Of a DNA stretch of 64,000 nucleotides, positions 8,606 to 16,539 are shown piece after piece. The stretch's first letter is position 1. The number at the start of each line of letters is the position of its first letter. A program made the position numbers and the translations under genes. This stretch comes from Oscillospiraceae bacterium (GTDB taxonomy: Bacteria; Bacillota; Clostridia; Oscillospirales; Acutalibacteraceae), in contig CAJTCS010000010.1 of NCBI GenBank assembly GCA_910574995.1, positions 1 to 64,000 of the forward strand. Reading direction: 5' to 3'. Below the pieces are notes generated by a model, which saw only the letters and a program-made list of their open reading frames with translations, made no database searches and was not told the origin of the DNA.

Positions 8606-9924
8606 ACTCGAAACGGATACGGTCATTGGCGGCCATCAGCATAGCCTTTTTGATTTTGCTATACATCGCCTTTTACCTGGTGAACCAGCAGGCCAGCCAG
8701 TTCACCCAGCAGGGGGTAAAGACCGAGACCGCCATGTACGGGGAGGTTTCGGACACGCTGCAGGCCAAGGGCTTTGCCATACGGGACGAAAGCGTGTTGG
8801 AGGGCAGCTATACCGGCGTGCTGAATTACCGGGTGTCCAACGGTACCCGGGTGTCGCAGGGCGGGGTGATAGCCGACGTGTTCCAAAGCGAGAACGACGC
8901 CGCGGCCCAGAACATGCTGGACCGGTTAGACCGGGAGATCGACAGCTTGTCGCAGCTTTCCAAGTCTTCAGACCTGTTCGTCTCCAACCCGGCGATGATT
9001 GGCGCGCAGATATACAACGCCCTGGGGGATATTGCCGGGGAAATACGCTTGGGGCACTTTTCGGAAATTGGCGGGCTGAAGGACGGCCTGCAAAACGCCC
9101 TTTCCCGCAAGCAGGTGATTGCCGGGGAGGAAAGCGCCGAGGACTATGCCCAGCGGGTATCGGACCTGGAAGCCCAGCGGGAGCAGCTGCGGCTTCGGGG
9201 CGGCCAGGCTGTTGCCAGCGTAACCGCCCCCAGGGCCGGGTATTTTATCGACAGCACGGACGGCTACGAAGGGGTGATGGCCTCAGACCGGGTGCAGTAC
9301 ATCACCGTGGGCCAGGCCAAGGAGCTGCTGGGCCAGGAGCCCCAGCGCACCACTGGGGGGGCCATTGGCAAGATCTGCTCGGACTTCACCTGGAAGCTGG
9401 TGTGTGTGTTCGAGGACAGCGACATGGTGAAGTTCGAAGGTGTGGAGGACGTAAGCCTGGACATCCCCTTTGCCAGCTCGGAGACCATCCCGGCAAAGAT
9501 CATTGCCAAGAACCGGGACGGGGAGACCGGGGAAACGGCGGTGGTGTTCGAGTGCTCGTATATGGACGCAGACCTGGCCGCCGTGCGCTGCGAGGCGGTG
9601 CATGTGAATGTGAAGACCTACAGCGGGGTTTTGGTAAGCGAAAAGGCGCTGCGGTTCGAGGACGTGCCATATACGGAGACGGACGAGGACGGCAACCAGG
9701 TGGAGAAGGTACGCGAGAACGTAAAAGGCGTATACGTACAGTATGCCGGGCGGCTGCGGTTCGTGCAGGTGTTCACGGAAAAGGATGTGAACGGTTACGC
9801 GGTGTGCAAGACCCAGCTTTCGGAAGAAGAGCAGGCCAGCCTGGTGACAGAGCAAACGGTGCAGCTGTATGACGAAGTGGTAGTGGGAGGGACGGATCTA
9901 TATGACGGGAAGGTTGTCCGCTGA
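8602..9924 (+). CDS. HlyD-like membrane-anchored adaptor protein
   Basis: 440 residues from ATG 8602, which overlaps the miaA stop. One N-terminal membrane segment (about residues 9-29, AAISIAFLILLYIAFYLV) is followed by an extracytoplasmic part with a split lipoyl/barrel-like region (LEGSYTGVLNYRVSNGTRVSQGGVIADVF), a helical segment and a second beta-rich half. This fits the HlyD-type adaptor proteins often found just before yggS-sepF in gut Clostridia. No partner transporter is nearby, and position suggests an envelope or division-linked role. Function is inferred from context. Confidence 0.7.
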   Translation: MNSKRIRSLAAISIAFLILLYIAFYLVNQQASQFTQQGVKTETAMYGEVSDTLQAKGFAIRDESVLEGSYTGVLNYRVSNGTRVSQGGVIADVFQSENDAAAQNMLDRLDREIDSLSQLSKSSDLFVSNPAMIGAQIYNALGDIAGEIRLGHFSEIGGLKDGLQNALSRKQVIAGEESAEDYAQRVSDLEAQREQLRLRGGQAVASVTAPRAGYFIDSTDGYEGVMASDRVQYITVGQAKELLGQEPQRTTGGAIGKICSDFTWKLVCVFEDSDMVKFEGVEDVSLDIPFASSETIPAKIIAKNRDGETGETAVVFECSYMDADLAAVRCEAVHVNVKTYSGVLVSEKALRFEDVPYTETDEDGNQVEKVRENVKGVYVQYAGRLRFVQVFTEKDVNGYAVCKTQLSEEEQASLVTEQTVQLYDEVVVGGTDLYDGKVVR

Positions 9925-10636
9925 GGCCATGGGGGCCTTTGACGAGAATTATAAAAGGGTGCAGGACCAGATAGCCGAGGCGGCTGTCAAGGCTGGCCGG
10001 GACCCGGGGGAGGTGACGCTGCTGGCAGCCACCAAGACCGTGCCGGTAGAGATGATAAATTATGCCATATCCCAGGGGCTGCCTGCCCTGGGGGAAAACC
10101 GGGTGCAGGAGTTTTTAGAAAAGCAGGGGCGGCTGGAAAGGGGCGCCTGCGACGTGCAGTTCATTGGCCGGCTGCAGACGAACAAGGCGAAATACCTGGC
10201 GGGCAAGGTCAGCTGCATACAGTCGGTGGACAGCGTGAAGCTGGCAAAGGAGATCGGCCGGCAAAGCGCGGCTGTGGGCCAGGTGATGAAGGTCCTGGTA
10301 CAGGTAAACGTGGGCCGGGAAGAACAGAAGGGCGGCGTGCTGCCCGAGGCGCTGCTGGAGTTTATCGATGAGATACGCGGGATAGAGGGGATATCGGTCA
10401 ACGGATTGATGGCAGTGCCGCCCATTTGCAGCGATCCGGCCCAGCTTTCCTGTTATTTTTTGGATATGCGCAAATATTATGTTGACATAGCGGCGAAAAA
10501 ATCGGATAATGTAAGTATGCGCTGCCTGTCTATGGGGATGTCGGCCGATTTCCCCTTGGCGATAGCCTGCGGGGCCACCATGGTGCGGGTGGGTTCGTCG
10601 CTGTTTGGCCAGAGGCAGTACCCGGGGAAAGCCTAA
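9902..10636 (+). CDS. yggS: YggS/PROSC-family pyridoxal-phosphate homeostasis protein
   Basis: 244 residues of the alanine-racemase-like PLP-binding fold. The PLP lysine lies in LLAATKTVP, and GENRVQEF, HxxGxLQxNK-like IGRLQTNKAKY and the C-terminal SMGMSADFPLAIACGATMVRVGSSLFG signature region are all visible. The family binds PLP without known catalysis and keeps vitamin B6 and amino-acid pools balanced. Its start overlaps the end of the HlyD-like gene by 23 bases. The yggS-sepF-ylmH-divIVA order is the usual Bacillota arrangement. Confidence 0.93.
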   Translation: MTGRLSAEAMGAFDENYKRVQDQIAEAAVKAGRDPGEVTLLAATKTVPVEMINYAISQGLPALGENRVQEFLEKQGRLERGACDVQFIGRLQTNKAKYLAGKVSCIQSVDSVKLAKEIGRQSAAVGQVMKVLVQVNVGREEQKGGVLPEALLEFIDEIRGIEGISVNGLMAVPPICSDPAQLSCYFLDMRKYYVDIAAKKSDNVSMRCLSMGMSADFPLAIACGATMVRVGSSLFGQRQYPGKA

Positions 10637-10713
10637 AAGGCGGCTTCCCCTTTGTGGAAGGTATCGGGTCTATGCCCGGGAGATTTTACTTGCACCAGGA
10701 GGCGGGGATCATA

Positions 10714-11211
10714 ATGGCAGGGTTTCGGGATAAGCTGCAGCGGATGTTCAATCCGCCGGACGACGAGTACGAATATGACGATTATTACGACGAGGAGGAG
10801 CCCCAGGAGCCTGCTCGCACTTCCAGCGCCTATGAGGAGCCCCGCCGGGTAACCACCCCAGACTACGGCTTCTCCACCTTTTCTTCCCGGGGGCGGGAAG
10901 AGGGCAAGGTGGTGAACATCAGCGGCCGGAACCAGATGCAGGTGGTGGTGTTCCGGCCTATGTCCTTTGGGGACGAGGCCTGGGAGATTGCGGACGAACT
11001 GTTGAAGCGCCATGCGGTTGTGCTGAACCTGGAGAAGACGGAAAAGGATGTTTCCCGGCGCATTGTGGACTTTTTAAGCGGCGTGGCCTATGCCAACAAC
11101 GGGAAGATCAAGCGGGTGGCTACGGCTACCTTTATCATCACGCCCTATAACATGGACCTGACCGGCGACGACCTTTTGGACGAGCTGGAAGGCAGCGGGC
11201 TGTATTTTTAG
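10714..11211 (+). CDS. sepF: cell division protein SepF
   Basis: 165 residues from ATG 10714, chosen because CCAGGAGGCGGGG lies just upstream and MAGFRDKLQRMF is the amphipathic membrane-binding N-terminus typical of SepF. An acidic, tyrosine-rich linker (residues 17-35) leads to the C-terminal FtsZ-binding domain with VVFRPMSFGDEAWEIADEL and RIVDFLSGVAYA. SepF tethers FtsZ to the membrane and stabilises the Z-ring. The gene for the membrane protein YlmG, usually found next, is absent here. Confidence 0.93.
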   Translation: MAGFRDKLQRMFNPPDDEYEYDDYYDEEEPQEPARTSSAYEEPRRVTTPDYGFSTFSSRGREEGKVVNISGRNQMQVVVFRPMSFGDEAWEIADELLKRHAVVLNLEKTEKDVSRRIVDFLSGVAYANNGKIKRVATATFIITPYNMDLTGDDLLDELEGSGLYF

Positions 11212-11214
11212 GCC

Positions 11215-11961
11215 ATGGCGCAGGTGGAAAAAGAACTGCTGCTGCGCAAGCTGGAGGACTGCGTCCGGCAGGGCAGGCATAGGCCATGCTTTTTAGGTTT
11301 CCTGGACGAAAGCCAGGCGGCCCTGTGCAGGGAGGTTTTGTCCTCCAGGAAAGACGCCAGCTGGCTTTCCTGGGGCGGGCATGAAGACGCCGAGCGGGTG
11401 CTGCTTGGGCTTTTCCCAGACTATTGGGAACCGGACAAGGGGGATTTCCCCCTGGAAGCATTGACGTTTACCTACCGGGCGGCGGATAAACTTTCCCACC
11501 GGGACTTCCTAGGGGCTTTCATGGCGCTGGGGGTAGAGCGCGGCGTAGTGGGGGATATCCTGGTGGGGGAGGGCCGGTGCGTGGCCTTTGTGAAGGAAGG
11601 CATGGCCCGGTACTTCCTGGACAATGTGGGGAAAGTGGGCCGGGTGGGGGTGAAAAGCGCCCTGGGGGCGGAAGAGCCCTTGCCCGGCGGCCGGGTATAC
11701 AAGGAGATAAGCGGGGTAGTGGCCTCGGCCCGGTTAGACTGCCTGACGGCCCTGGCGGCCCGCACCAGCCGGGAGAAAGCGGCGGGGATGATAACTGCCG
11801 GGCTGGTGCAGCAGAACCACCGGGAAAACCTAAGCCCGCCTTCCCGGGTGGCGGAAGGGGATATCCTTTCTGTGCGGGGGCATGGGCGGTTCATCATAGA
11901 TAAGCTGGGGCCTTTGACAAGCAAGGGGCGGCTTTCGGTGAAATGCCGGAAATACGAATAA
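11215..11961 (+). CDS. ylmH: YlmH-type S4-domain RNA-binding protein
   Basis: 248 residues. The N-terminal part (about 1-170) is the YlmH domain (FLGFLDESQAALC, LTFTYRAADKLSHRDFLGAFMALG and GDILV). The C-terminal S4 RNA-binding domain contains SREKAAGMITAGLVQQNHR and GDILSVRGHGRF. YlmH proteins bind ribosome-associated RNA and have been linked to rescue of stalled ribosomes in Bacillus. It begins three bases after sepF with no strong ribosome-binding site of its own, so coupling is likely. Confidence 0.9.
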   Translation: MAQVEKELLLRKLEDCVRQGRHRPCFLGFLDESQAALCREVLSSRKDASWLSWGGHEDAERVLLGLFPDYWEPDKGDFPLEALTFTYRAADKLSHRDFLGAFMALGVERGVVGDILVGEGRCVAFVKEGMARYFLDNVGKVGRVGVKSALGAEEPLPGGRVYKEISGVVASARLDCLTALAARTSREKAAGMITAGLVQQNHRENLSPPSRVAEGDILSVRGHGRFIIDKLGPLTSKGRLSVKCRKYE

Positions 11962-11974
11962 GGGGGATCTACCG

Positions 11975-13171
11975 ATGCTGACGGTAAAGGAAATAAACGA
12001 GGTGAGCTTTGGAAAAGCTGGCTTTTCGGGATATAAGCCAGAAGACGTGGATACATTTATAGATGAAGTAGCCGCGTCTTTCCAAGAGCTGGAAAAGGCC
12101 CGGGACGCGGCCCAGCAGCAGGCGGCCGACCTGGCCCAGCAGAACGCCCAGCTCTCCGCCAAGGTGGCGGAACTTACCGCTAAAAATGGGGATTCCCAAA
12201 AGAAGCTGTCTATCCTGGCGCAGAAGATCGAATCCTACCGGGAGGAGGAGGAGGGCATCAAAGAAGCCTTGTTAAGCGCCCAGAAGCTGGCTAAGGAATC
12301 GGTGCAGGAAGCCAGGGACAAGGCGGCCATCATGCTGGCAGACGCCCAAGACAGCGCCAAGCAGATTTTGGACGAGGCCCAGAGCGATGCTAACCAGCTT
12401 TTGTCCGACGCCAAGGCCGAAGCCGCCAAGACCGCTGGGGAGTATATGGCCCAAGCGGAGACCAAGAAAGCGGAGCTGGAGGAGATCAAGCGGCAAGTGT
12501 CGGCGTTTAAGGTCTCCCTGTTGGAAATGTATAAGAAGCACCTGGAGTGCATCGACCATATCCCAGCCTTCCGGCAAAAGGAGAAGGATGCGGAAACGGC
12601 GCCTGCCCACCAAGAGGAAGCTGCTGTGGCCCAGGAGCAGAAGCTGCTAGAACAGCGGCAGGCCGAGCAGAGGCGGAAAATGGAAGAGGAACGGGAAGCG
12701 GAACGCCAAAGGCAAATTGAGCAGCAGCGGGAAGCGGAGCGCCAAAGGCAGATCGAGCAGCAGCGGGCGGCGGAACGCCAAAGGCAGATTGAGCAGCAGC
12801 GGGAAGCGGAGCGCCAAAGGCAGATTGAGCAGCAGCGGGAAGCGGAACGCCAAAGGCAGATCGAGCAGCAGCGGGAAGCGGAGCGCCAAAGGCAGATCGA
12901 GCAGCAGCGGGCGGCGGAACGCCAAAGGCAGGTCCAGGCCCGCCCGCGCCCTGCGGAGGAAATGGACTATGTCCAAGAGCAGCTGCAGCCCTCCATGCCG
13001 CAGGGGGACTATATGGACGACGATGATTTGGCCGGGGTGGGCATTGACATCAAAACCTACAGCAACATACCCGAAAGCCTGCGGCGGGAGAAAGATTCCC
13101 ACTACAGCAACCTGGAATTTGGCGATGGGGTAGAGTTGGACCCCAAAGAGGGCCGGAAGCGGAAAAGGTAA
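11975..13171 (+). CDS. divIVA: DivIVA-domain cell division/polarity protein with 12-residue repeats
   Basis: 398 residues. The N-terminal DivIVA lipid-binding motif is EVSFGKAGFSGYKPEDVDTF, followed by a long coiled coil (about 25-205) with many E-K and A-K pairs. A second region (about 240-323) is a tandem array of a 12-residue unit, REAERQRQIEQQ. The C-terminus is acidic (DYMDDDDLAG). DivIVA marks curved membrane at poles and septa. It closes the division cluster 13 bases after ylmH behind AGGGGGATC. The length is greater than typical DivIVA because of the repeat array. Confidence 0.92.
   Translation: MLTVKEINEVSFGKAGFSGYKPEDVDTFIDEVAASFQELEKARDAAQQQAADLAQQNAQLSAKVAELTAKNGDSQKKLSILAQKIESYREEEEGIKEALLSAQKLAKESVQEARDKAAIMLADAQDSAKQILDEAQSDANQLLSDAKAEAAKTAGEYMAQAETKKAELEEIKRQVSAFKVSLLEMYKKHLECIDHIPAFRQKEKDAETAPAHQEEAAVAQEQKLLEQRQAEQRRKMEEEREAERQRQIEQQREAERQRQIEQQRAAERQRQIEQQREAERQRQIEQQREAERQRQIEQQREAERQRQIEQQRAAERQRQVQARPRPAEEMDYVQEQLQPSMPQGDYMDDDDLAGVGIDIKTYSNIPESLRREKDSHYSNLEFGDGVELDPKEGRKRKR
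12692..12943 (+). repeat. 36-bp tandem repeats inside divIVA (7 units)
   Basis: Seven head-to-tail 36-bp units starting at the Arg codon at 12692 encode REAERQRQIEQQ, with RAAERQRQ variants in units 3 and 7 and a degenerate last unit. Units differ mainly at synonymous sites (for example attgag/atcgag), so the array is recent but not freshly copied. It keeps frame and heptad-like charge, so copy-number change by slippage would lengthen or shorten the coiled coil without breaking the protein. Confidence 0.93.
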
Positions 13172-13224
13172 AGGCGGTAAAGGGCCATAGGGGATGAAAA
13201 CCCTGCCAAAAGGAGGGGATGCAG

Positions 13225-13740
13225 GTGAAAAAAACGTGGGACAGCCGGGGCCGCGCCCTGCTGGTGTTGGCGGCGGCAGCTTTGCTGCTGGCAGTGGACC
13301 AAATTACAAAAGGGGCCGTGCTGGAAAGGCTGAAGCCTATAGGGGCAGTGACGGTAATACCGGGGCTGTTGGAATTTTCCTATGTGGAAAACACCGCCGC
13401 CGCTATGGGGCTGTTCGGCGGGCTGATATGGCTGGTAGTGCTGGTGACGGTAGTCACCTGCGTTGCCATTCTGGTGCTTCTGTTCCGGTATAAAGGGCAT
13501 ACTTTTTTTAGCTATATGACCAGCGCGCTGCTGTTGGCAGGGGGTGTTGGGAACCTTTTGGACCGGATACAGTATGGGTATGTGGTAGACTTCATCCATG
13601 TGCTGTTTTTCCAATATGTATTTAATTTTGCCGACTGCTGTGTGACCGTGGGGGCGGTTTGTTTTGTGCTGCACCATTTGATGTTGTCCCGGCGGGAGAA
13701 AGAGCGGCAGCAGGCGGAAGCTCCTGAAGAGGAGGGCTGA
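13225..13740 (+). CDS. lspA: lipoprotein signal peptidase LspA
   Basis: 171 residues. GTG 13225 is preferred because AGGAGG ends 8 bases upstream; ATG 13219 is only two bases from it. Four membrane segments are visible. The conserved DQITKG segment, ENTAAAMG and the two catalytic aspartates in GYVVDFIH and FNFADCC are present. LspA cleaves the signal peptide of diacylglyceryl-modified prolipoproteins in the membrane. It is followed three bases later by the RluD-type gene, the usual lspA-rluD pairing in Bacillota. Confidence 0.95.
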   Translation: MKKTWDSRGRALLVLAAAALLLAVDQITKGAVLERLKPIGAVTVIPGLLEFSYVENTAAAMGLFGGLIWLVVLVTVVTCVAILVLLFRYKGHTFFSYMTSALLLAGGVGNLLDRIQYGYVVDFIHVLFFQYVFNFADCCVTVGAVCFVLHHLMLSRREKERQQAEAPEEEG

Positions 13741-13743
13741 AGC

Positions 13744-14676
13744 ATGCCCGAAATTTTATATGTGAAGGTGGAACAAGAGGGCCAGCGGCTGGACAAGCTG
13801 CTGGCTACCGCTTTGCCTGGGATGACGCGTTCGGCCCTGCAAAACCTAATCGCAGCGGGGCAGGTTACAGTGGGGGGAAGGCCTTTGCCGAAAAACGCCC
13901 GCCCCCCTGTGGGGACGGAGCTTTTGGTGTGTATCCCAGAGGCAAAGCCTTTAGAGGCCCAGCCAGAGGATATCCCCCTAGACATTGCCTATGAGGACGG
14001 GGACCTGCTGGTGGTGAACAAGCCCAAGGGCATGGTGGTGCACCCAGCCCCGGGGAACGGCCACGGCACCCTGGTGAACGCACTGCTGGCCCATTGCGGC
14101 GGTTCCCTTTCGGGGATAAACGGGGTGCTGAGGCCCGGCATAGTGCACCGGATAGACAAAGACACCAGCGGGCTGCTGGTCGTAGCCAAGAACGACCGGG
14201 CCCACCAGGGCCTGGCTGCCCAGATACAGGCGCACAGCTTCACACGGGAATACCGGGCGGTGGTGTACGGTGTTATAAAGGAGGAGCAAGGCACAGTGGA
14301 CAAGCCTTTGGCCAGGCACAAGGTTGACCGGAAGAAAATGGCCGTGCGGGAGGACCTGCCCAGCGCCCGGCGGGCTGTCACACACTTTTTTGTACAAGAG
14401 CGCCTGCCAGGGTTCACCCACCTGCGGCTGAAGCTGGAGACGGGCCGCACCCACCAGATCCGGGTGCACATGGCCAGCATAGGGCACCCGGTGGCAGGGG
14501 ACCCCCTGTATGGTCCGAAGAAGGTCCTGACAGCCCTGCGGGGCCAGTGCCTGCACGCCGGCCGCATCGGGTTCGTCCATCCTATAACCGGGGCATACCA
14601 AGAGTTTACAGCGCCGTTACCCCCGTATTTTACCGGTTTCCTGGAAAAGCTGCGCCGGGAAGGGCCTGGGGAGTGA
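13744..14676 (+). CDS. RluD-family 23S rRNA pseudouridine synthase
   Basis: 310 residues. An N-terminal S4 RNA-binding domain (QRLDKLLATALPGMTRSALQ) precedes the pseudouridine synthase domain with the catalytic-Asp motif HRIDKDTSGLLVVAK. The RTHQIRVHMASIGHPVAGD motif follows. The target is probably 23S rRNA helix 69 or a related uridine, but the exact RluD versus YlyB assignment cannot be made by eye. Its stop overlaps the GTG start of the ComEA-like gene. Confidence 0.93.
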   Translation: MPEILYVKVEQEGQRLDKLLATALPGMTRSALQNLIAAGQVTVGGRPLPKNARPPVGTELLVCIPEAKPLEAQPEDIPLDIAYEDGDLLVVNKPKGMVVHPAPGNGHGTLVNALLAHCGGSLSGINGVLRPGIVHRIDKDTSGLLVVAKNDRAHQGLAAQIQAHSFTREYRAVVYGVIKEEQGTVDKPLARHKVDRKKMAVREDLPSARRAVTHFFVQERLPGFTHLRLKLETGRTHQIRVHMASIGHPVAGDPLYGPKKVLTALRGQCLHAGRIGFVHPITGAYQEFTAPLPPYFTGFLEKLRREGPGE

Positions 14677-15062
14677 AGCCGGAACAGGCCGCCCGGGTGT
14701 CATTGGCGTTGGTTGCAGCAGCCATCCTGTGCTTTGTGCTGGCCTGGGAACAGGGCGGCCGGCCTATAGAGATCTACTATGTAGAGGGTATGGCAAGCAG
14801 CACTGTTCCAGTGGAAGGGGCTGTGAAAGGGGCGCAAAGCCCAAAGCCGGCCCCCGCTTCTAGCGTAGATATCAATACGGCTGGGGAAGAGGAACTGTGC
14901 GCCCTGCCGGGGGTGGGCCCGGCTATGGCCAAGCGCATCCTTGCATACCGGGAGGAGCACGGGGGCTTTTACGATATTGAAGAGCTGCTGCAGGTGCCGG
15001 GCATCGGGGAAAAGACGTTGGAGCGCCTGGCGCCCTATGCGACGGCGCGGCCCTGGCAATAA
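14673..15062 (+). CDS. ComEA-like helix-hairpin-helix protein
   Basis: 129 residues from GTG 14673 (GTGA overlap with the previous stop). One N-terminal membrane segment (about 9-25) and a short linker lead to a C-terminal tandem helix-hairpin-helix domain: VDINTAGEEELCALPGVGPAMAKRILAYREEHGGFYDIEELLQVPGIGEKT. In Bacillus, ComEA is the membrane DNA receptor for competence. This copy is shorter in its linker, and no comEC is in the window, so competence is not proven. Confidence 0.85.
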   Translation: MKPEQAARVSLALVAAAILCFVLAWEQGGRPIEIYYVEGMASSTVPVEGAVKGAQSPKPAPASSVDINTAGEEELCALPGVGPAMAKRILAYREEHGGFYDIEELLQVPGIGEKTLERLAPYATARPWQ

Positions 15063-15169
15063 ATAAGCCCCGCGGCTTGAAAAAGCCTGGTTGCAGGCTG
15101 CGGGGAAACCAGCCTAGAGCATGTACCTGGGCCAGCCGGAAACACAGGTTTTAAAACGGGGAGGCTGGA

Positions 15170-15210
15170 AAAGAGGACCCCTAGGCTGCGGGAGCCTAGG
15201 GGTCCTCTTT
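15170..15210. terminator. bidirectional intrinsic terminator
   Basis: A perfect 18-bp stem (15170-15187 with 15193-15210) closed by a 5-base loop. The arms begin with AAAG and end with CTTT, so both strands end in a short T-run. It sits between the convergent comEA-like gene (stop 15062) and the DUF1934 gene (stop 15216) and should stop transcription from both sides. Confidence 0.9.
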
Positions 15211-15215
15211 CGGCT

Positions 15216-15662
15216 TCAGGGCTGGGGGCGGCGTTTGCCCCTGGGGGAGACGGTGACCGTCAGCTGGTTGCTGCTGGAAAAGTTCGAGTCTATGTCCAGG
15301 GTATACGCGATATCCAACGAGCCGCCTTGAGGCGTAAGGGCTTGGCTGAGGCGGCTGGTAAACACGCCCACGGTGAGGGAACCAAAACCTGTATCATACA
15401 GGCACAGGTGGCGGCGGCCTTCCTCCAGGATCAGGCGGGTGGACGAACCCTGGCGGATCATGGTGACTTTGCCGGGCTCCACCTTCAGCACAGCGGTGTG
15501 GCAAACCCGGGGGTTTTCATCGTCATATTCCTTATAGGCGATGAACCGGGCGCCGTCCCGCTGGGTGTATGAGCCGGTCGTGCTTAGGGTTATCTCCCCC
15601 CGGTCTTCGTCCTCGTACAGCTGGCGCCCCGTGATACTGATGTTGTAGTCATCTTTTAACAT
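15216..15662 (-). CDS. DUF1934 (YwiB-like) beta-barrel protein
   Basis: 148 residues from the ATG at 15662, with GGGAGG 8 bases upstream on the minus strand; an earlier in-frame ATG at 15707 lacks a site. The sequence is beta-rich (NISITGRQLYEDEDRGEITLSTTG, then FIAYKEYDDENP and a DIAYTLDID motif) and matches the YwiB/DUF1934 calycin-like family. Function is unknown. It is the last gene of a ddl-murI-DUF1934 operon, which links it loosely to cell-wall metabolism. Confidence 0.85.
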   Translation of the reverse strand: MLKDDYNISITGRQLYEDEDRGEITLSTTGSYTQRDGARFIAYKEYDDENPRVCHTAVLKVEPGKVTMIRQGSSTRLILEEGRRHLCLYDTGFGSLTVGVFTSRLSQALTPQGGSLDIAYTLDIDSNFSSSNQLTVTVSPRGKRRPQP

Positions 15663-15715
15663 GGCTCGTTCCTCCCTTCCCATTGCCGCTGGCGGATGCT
15701 TTTCCACAAAATGTT

Positions 15716-16525
15716 TCAGCTGCCCACGTCCACCCGTTCTACGCGGCCCTGCACGCTGTGGCCTAGGAACAGCTCGGCTACGCTGGTAAAACTTTCCGGC
15801 TCGTCGGTGACGAAATAAGACGAAGAGCGGGGACGCCCCTCCCTACACAGCAGCCCCTCTCCCTGCAAGGTGCCGGCCAGGGCCAGGGCGGCCTCCTTTC
15901 CTGGGTCTATCAAGGCCACGCCCCGGCCCATCACGGAACCAATGATGGGGCTGATGATGGGGTAATGGGTACAGCCTAAAATCAGCGTGTCTACCCCTGC
16001 CTCCCGGATAGGCCCCAGGTACCGCTGGGCCACCAGGCGGGTTACCTCTTCCTGGGGGGAGATGAACGCGTTCTCTACCAACGGGACAAAAAGCGGGCAG
16101 GCCTGGGGGTACACCTCCAGCCGGTAGTCCAAGGCCAAAAGGGCCTGGCGGTAGGAATCGCTGTGGATGGTGGCGCTGGTGCCGATTACGCCCACTTTTT
16201 TGTTCTGGGTCCGCGCGGCGGCGGCCCGGGCCGCCGGGCCGATCACGTCAAAGTACGGCACGGGCAGCTTTTGGCCGATATCCCCGGCTGTAGAGCTGAC
16301 CGTACCGCAGGCGGCCAACACAGCCTTTACACCATGTTCCATAAGGAAGGCCATGTCCTGGGCGGCGTACCGCCGGATGGTTTCCCGGCTGCGGGTGCCA
16401 TAGGGGACCCGGCCCGTGTCTCCAAAATAGACGATGCTTTCCTGGGGGAGGAGCTGCTCCAGCTCTTTCAAAGCGGTAAGGCCCCCAAGGCCGGAATCGA
16501 AAATGCCAATAGGACGGTCGTCCAT
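15716..16525 (-). CDS. murI: glutamate racemase
   Basis: 269 residues. MurI makes D-glutamate for peptidoglycan. The N-terminal GIFDSGLGGLTALKEL and YFGDTGRVPYG motifs are classic. The second catalytic cysteine lies in LGCTHYPII. The first lies in AACGTVSS, where most racemases have ACNT, so Asn is replaced by Gly beside the cysteine. The gene follows ddl in one operon and feeds the same cell-wall pathway. Assignment is firm despite the variant motif. Confidence 0.93.
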   Translation of the reverse strand: MDDRPIGIFDSGLGGLTALKELEQLLPQESIVYFGDTGRVPYGTRSRETIRRYAAQDMAFLMEHGVKAVLAACGTVSSTAGDIGQKLPVPYFDVIGPAARAAAARTQNKKVGVIGTSATIHSDSYRQALLALDYRLEVYPQACPLFVPLVENAFISPQEEVTRLVAQRYLGPIREAGVDTLILGCTHYPIISPIIGSVMGRGVALIDPGKEAALALAGTLQGEGLLCREGRPRSSSYFVTDEPESFTSVAELFLGHSVQGRVERVDVGS

Positions 16526-16539
16526 CTTCCCGCCCCCCT

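Noticed and set aside
12692-12943. Regular 36-bp repeats, considered as a CRISPR array.
   Set aside because: There are no spacers; units are contiguous and encode an in-frame coiled coil.
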